Below are positions 57,801-64,000 of a DNA stretch of 64,000 nucleotides, piece after piece. The DNA comes from Gammaproteobacteria bacterium (lineage in GTDB: Bacteria; Pseudomonadota; Gammaproteobacteria; JAJPIJ01), in assembly GCA_022071965.1 (NCBI GenBank), contig JAJVIQ010000021.1:243728-307727 (forward strand), in the 5' to 3' direction. The notes below the pieces were generated by a model that ran no database searches, had not been told where the DNA came from, and worked only from the letters and a program-made list of their open reading frames with translations. Position numbers and translations under genes: made by a program. The first letter of the stretch is position 1. The number at the start of each line of letters is the position of its first letter.

Positions 57801-58430
57801 GTGCTGGATTTGGCCCAATTTCCATTCAGTCCAATTTTTCATAATACCCCCAACAATACCCCCAACATAACCGGATGCTGCTGGACGAGGGTCGCTTCGA
57901 TGTGTTCGGCAGGAACGATCACGCCTACAATTTGGGGTGAGCCGCTCCCACTGACACCGCAGGCCGACCCAAGGCGGTAGGTGCGTACCCCGGAGCGACG
58001 TCGGGTTTAGGGCAAAGTCCTCCGCTGGCCGGCTCACAATTCTTATCTCAGCTCTTCTCCTCTTTCCCCGTATACGCGCTTCGCTGCACGCGCTCCCCAA
58101 GTCCAGAACATCACCGCAATTTGTGAATGAACTGGAACGCAGGACTGCAACGAACTCCCGGGACGGACGCTCACCCCTCGGACCTCTCCGTCACGCCGCT
58201 TGCGATAAACCCCCGCAATCGTCGCGCCGTCGCTGTGCCTGCGCGTGCCCGACCCCCGCCAGTGCGCGAAAGCCGCGCCCTGGCGTTGCGCGCCTCCAAA
58301 CGCCGTTCCCGACGCCACCGGCTTCTGCTCAGTCCAGGCGTCGGCGCGTGGTGGTGGCCGCCACCTGCGCTCTCGGCCAAAAAGCCGGCCCACTGCTCCG
58401 CCGGTGAATACCAGTCAGGGGCGCTCGCTC
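57801..58430. other. Non-coding stretch at the island edge
   Basis: About 630 bp lie between the att-like fragment and the first island gene. No integrase is visible. Near 57841-57866 the nonamer-like ATACCCCCAACA motif occurs twice in tandem (AATACCCCCAACAATACCCCCAAC). Short frames are Arg/Pro-rich and unconvincing. Confidence 0.45.
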
Positions 58431-59201
58431 TCAGCAGGGGGGCTGGATGAGACCTTCGTAGCGAACCTCAGCCCCGTGCCCGCGCCATAGTGGAATCGCT
58501 TCCTCGCCATCCGTCGCGAATTCTTGTTCCGTACTTGCGAATGCGACGGACGCGAAGTGACCGATCTTGCTGAGCCTCGCGCAGCCGGCGGCAATTTCGT
58601 TCCAGTTCCGAGGGCGGTTGGCGTCCTTGTCGGGATAACGCACGGCTCGGACTACAACCCATTCCGGCCCCTCGCTGTCACCCACAAACCAGATCGACGG
58701 ATCGACGTTGGGGTTTCCCTGCCACGACATTAGCCTGTAGCCTTCCTTCAGTAGCTGGTCCCTCACGACTTGGACGGCGAAGTCGTGCAGCTCCCAGCCG
58801 GTCATTTCGATCTTCTCGTCCGTAACTAGGCTGACGGGGTTGATAGGCTCTTTCGTTCGTGCGTCGATCAGACCCCAGCCAGGATGAGTAGGAATCCAGT
58901 CTCCACCGATGAGCTTCTTCTTCATGGGCATCAAGCACGCGCTGCCTTGGCAGCCATCCGCTATCGCGAACAGCCCGCGCAAGGAACCCGGAACGTCGAG
59001 ACGCCCGTCAACGTCTTCCAGCCGTATGAAAAAAAGCTGATTCCCCAGGCGGAACGACAAGTGCTCAAGAAACGGCGGCGTCAGATGCGCGCGAAGCCAT
59101 GTCTGTAGGCCATCCTGCACCTGACTATTGAGGTGGGATCCAGCCGCCTGCCAGCACCTCCGGAATTCCGGCGACGCCTCATGCATTTCGATGTCGTACA
59201 T
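58431..59201 (-). CDS. Unknown protein of the DUF499/DUF1156 module
   Basis: The product is 256 residues from ATG 59201, 19 bp after the stop of the DUF499 gene. It is soluble and Trp-rich (LNSQVQDGLQTWLRAHLTPP, FLEHLSFRLGNQLFFIRLED, GWELHDFAVQVVRDQLLKEG, SWQGNPNVDPSIWFVGDSEG, EWVVVRAVRYPD). The last part, from about residue 125, has the alternating strands and conserved-looking charged residues of a small alpha/beta domain, perhaps nuclease-like or an effector-binding domain. I do not recognise a family. Operon position makes it an accessory of the defence module. Confidence 0.7.
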   Translation of the reverse strand: MYDIEMHEASPEFRRCWQAAGSHLNSQVQDGLQTWLRAHLTPPFLEHLSFRLGNQLFFIRLEDVDGRLDVPGSLRGLFAIADGCQGSACLMPMKKKLIGGDWIPTHPGWGLIDARTKEPINPVSLVTDEKIEMTGWELHDFAVQVVRDQLLKEGYRLMSWQGNPNVDPSIWFVGDSEGPEWVVVRAVRYPDKDANRPRNWNEIAAGCARLSKIGHFASVAFASTEQEFATDGEEAIPLWRGHGAEVRYEGLIQPPC

Positions 59202-59220
59202 GGTGCTCCTCAGGGGTTCG

Positions 59221-62568
<3,348 letters not shown>

Positions 62569-62571
62569 TGC

Positions 62572-64000
62572 TTAATCCTCGGTCTCCCCGAACAGCGCGC
62601 CCTGCTCGGCTCTGGGTTGGCCGCCCCCGCGGGCGAGGCGGACGATCTCGGGCCAGCTCTGCACGAGGCCGTTGTAGGCGAGCGCGTCGGCCGCGCGCTT
62701 CTTGCGCTCGCAGAGCGTATAGAGGCGGTACGCCAGCTCGCGGGCGATCTCGGCCTTGGCGCCAAGCTTGGCGACGAGCCCGGCCGCCGCGCCTTCGCCG
62801 CCGCTCGCGAGCACGCGGATCAACTGGTGGACAACCTCCCACGCGGTGAGGCGCGGGTCGGTGGCCGGGTCCCAGTCGGCGGGCAGCTCCTCGGGCCGGA
62901 GCAGCCGCACCTTCCCGCGCTTCGATTCGACGATGCCGGCCTCAACCATGCCGGCGACGCTGGTGTTCTTGGACTTGGAGAGCTGCTCAGCCACGCCGTA
63001 CTCGCCCTCGTCGAAGCCCGACTGCTCGAACCAGGTGAGGGCCCAGCGGCTGTCGGCGTCGAAGTCGCCCTCCTGCTCGGCCAGCGCCTCGTCGAGGATC
63101 TGGTTGATGAGCGCCAGGGCCTCGCGCACGCTTAGCGGCTTGCCCTCGGCGTCGAGCACCTTGGCGTAGCGGGTGTAGACCGCCATGCCGGGGCCGATGG
63201 CCGCCTGCGCGAGGTCCACCGGCGCGATGTTGCCGCGCTGGAGGTGAGCGAGCGCCACGGGCAGCTCGGCCTTGAGCGCGGCGACGAACTCGCGGCGCGT
63301 TGCGGTGGGCGCGTCGGCGGTGCGAGGGCGGCAGACAAGGACGATGCTCGATGCGAGTGCATTTGAGCCGACGCCACGCTGTCGATTGTCCCCTTCCGTG
63401 CGCATCGGCCAAGTTCCACTAATGCCAAACCCGGCGGCGATCACCGCAGCCAGAAATGTGTCCCAGCCCGTCGAAGTTGTACCCACCTCCGCGTCCTGCT
63501 CTGATTGCTTGAATGCGTAGTAGATCGTCACCGGAAATGCCGGGTGTGCTTGTTCGGCGAGACGATGCATCGCACGTGTCATACCGTTGAGGAAAAACGT
63601 CTCGGCTGTCTCTTTGCCGTCGTGTCGATACGCAAAAGCGACCAGCTCATCGGACTTTGGCACTGCCACCGTGGCGAAGAGCTCGGGCAGAACGGGCTTC
63701 AGAGAGTGGCGTAACCAAACGTAGAAGAAGTCGGAGAGGTCCGCATAAGGAACATTGTCGTAGTACGGCGGATCGGTTGAGATAATCAATCCGGGCCTTG
63801 AAGTCGGCGTAGCTGCAGCGTCGGCCATCCGCGCGCTTGAGGGTGTTGAAGCTGGAAGCATCTCAATCGCGCTTGCGATCACTTCACAGCACTTGGTCCA
63901 CTCCGCGCTAGATCTGCCGAATACACTGGCTTCTGCAAAATCCCATGTCATTTGAAACGCCTGCTTCGAGAACACTTGCCTGATCGCTGCATCCTTGATC
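62572..64000 (-). CDS. DUF1156 DNA methyltransferase, 5' end outside window
   Basis: The frame is open to the right edge, so the 5' portion is missing; at least 475 codons are present. Near the window edge the sequence IRQVFSKQAFQMTWDFAEAS is followed by the methyltransferase motif STDPPYYDNVPYADLSDFFY. Further on come FPVTIYYAFKQSEQD, GWDTFLAAVIAAGFGISGTW, and SSIVLVCRPR, the order expected for the C-terminal half of DUF1156 (beta-class amino-methyltransferase) proteins, then a helical tail. It should methylate adenine or cytosine N in host DNA as the self-marking component of the DUF499 module. The partner genes probably continue to the right of the window. Confidence 0.85.
   Translation of the reverse strand, partial: IKDAAIRQVFSKQAFQMTWDFAEASVFGRSSAEWTKCCEVIASAIEMLPASTPSSARMADAAATPTSRPGLIISTDPPYYDNVPYADLSDFFYVWLRHSLKPVLPELFATVAVPKSDELVAFAYRHDGKETAETFFLNGMTRAMHRLAEQAHPAFPVTIYYAFKQSEQDAEVGTTSTGWDTFLAAVIAAGFGISGTWPMRTEGDNRQRGVGSNALASSIVLVCRPRTADAPTATRREFVAALKAELPVALAHLQRGNIAPVDLAQAAIGPGMAVYTRYAKVLDAEGKPLSVREALALINQILDEALAEQEGDFDADSRWALTWFEQSGFDEGEYGVAEQLSKSKNTSVAGMVEAGIVESKRGKVRLLRPEELPADWDPATDPRLTAWEVVHQLIRVLASGGEGAAAGLVAKLGAKAEIARELAYRLYTLCERKKRAADALAYNGLVQSWPEIVRLARGGGQPRAEQGALFGETED

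Noticed and set aside
58043..58393. Minus-strand frame at the island edge as a possible integrase remnant
   Set aside because: The translation shows none of the tyrosine-recombinase R-H-R-Y motifs and is Arg/Gly-rich.

Overview
The window is high-GC DNA from what looks like a heterotrophic, facultatively denitrifying gammaproteobacterium. The evidence is a class III PHA synthase (PhaE+PhaC), GTP-dependent PEP carboxykinase, an sucAB-lpd/gltA/mdh block, membrane-bound NarGHJI with a double-length NarK, and FliA-type promoter logic. No rRNA, intact tRNA, CRISPR array or replication origin was seen. Taxonomy below class is not claimed.

Layout. 0-4.4 kb: the 3' part of a secreted PQQ-type sugar dehydrogenase, then a compact ebo-like set (EboA, TatD-type EboB, EboF-like phosphatase). 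5.1-10.8 kb: an HDOD signalling protein behind a FliA-type promoter, a relic of a GGDEF protein, an acid phosphatase/cupin pair, an FAD oxidoreductase and a CysQ-like phosphatase. 10.8-22.3 kb: PHA metabolism, with phaEC on the plus strand and phaA-phaB-phaR-phaB2 on the minus strand, separated by a ketopantoate reductase, a Mop-like protein, YceH, a DUF6489-like protein and pckG. Both PHA units carry the same TTGCACTGCA-type element upstream, probably the PhaR operator. 22.5-31 kb: the TCA block, with sucA-sucB-lpd facing away from gltA and mdh. 31-36.6 kb: housekeeping genes (HAD phosphatase, RppH, LemA, a GIDE-domain protein) and a frameshifted Kef-type antiporter.

37-53.8 kb is a respiratory region. 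It begins with a CuA subunit II and a B-family-like heme-copper subunit I, followed by SCO and a membrane protein. Subunit I has Asn where oxidases carry the cross-linked Tyr, so it may be a nitric oxide reductase rather than an oxidase. A GNAT gene follows, then narGHJI, a parvulin-type PPIase, a NarK1-NarK2 fusion and a TehA-type transporter. Relics of a second GNAT and of another NarK sit at the edges.

53.9-64 kb is accessory DNA. It holds short direct repeats, an IS3-family transposase relic and a C-terminal DNA methyltransferase fragment. Next comes a minus-strand unit with 4-nt overlaps (AbiEi, AbiEii, a GIY-YIG-like protein, a truncated restriction-endonuclease-like gene). A detached tRNA/tmRNA-like 3' end with its terminator marks a probable integration junction at 57.75 kb. 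To its right is an anti-phage-type module: a DUF1156 methyltransferase running off the window, an HEPN-DUF499 P-loop ATPase and an unknown 256-residue protein.

The genes worth following up are the atypical heme-copper reductase beside nar, the DUF1156-DUF499 defence module at its att-like junction, and the two-site PhaR regulon.
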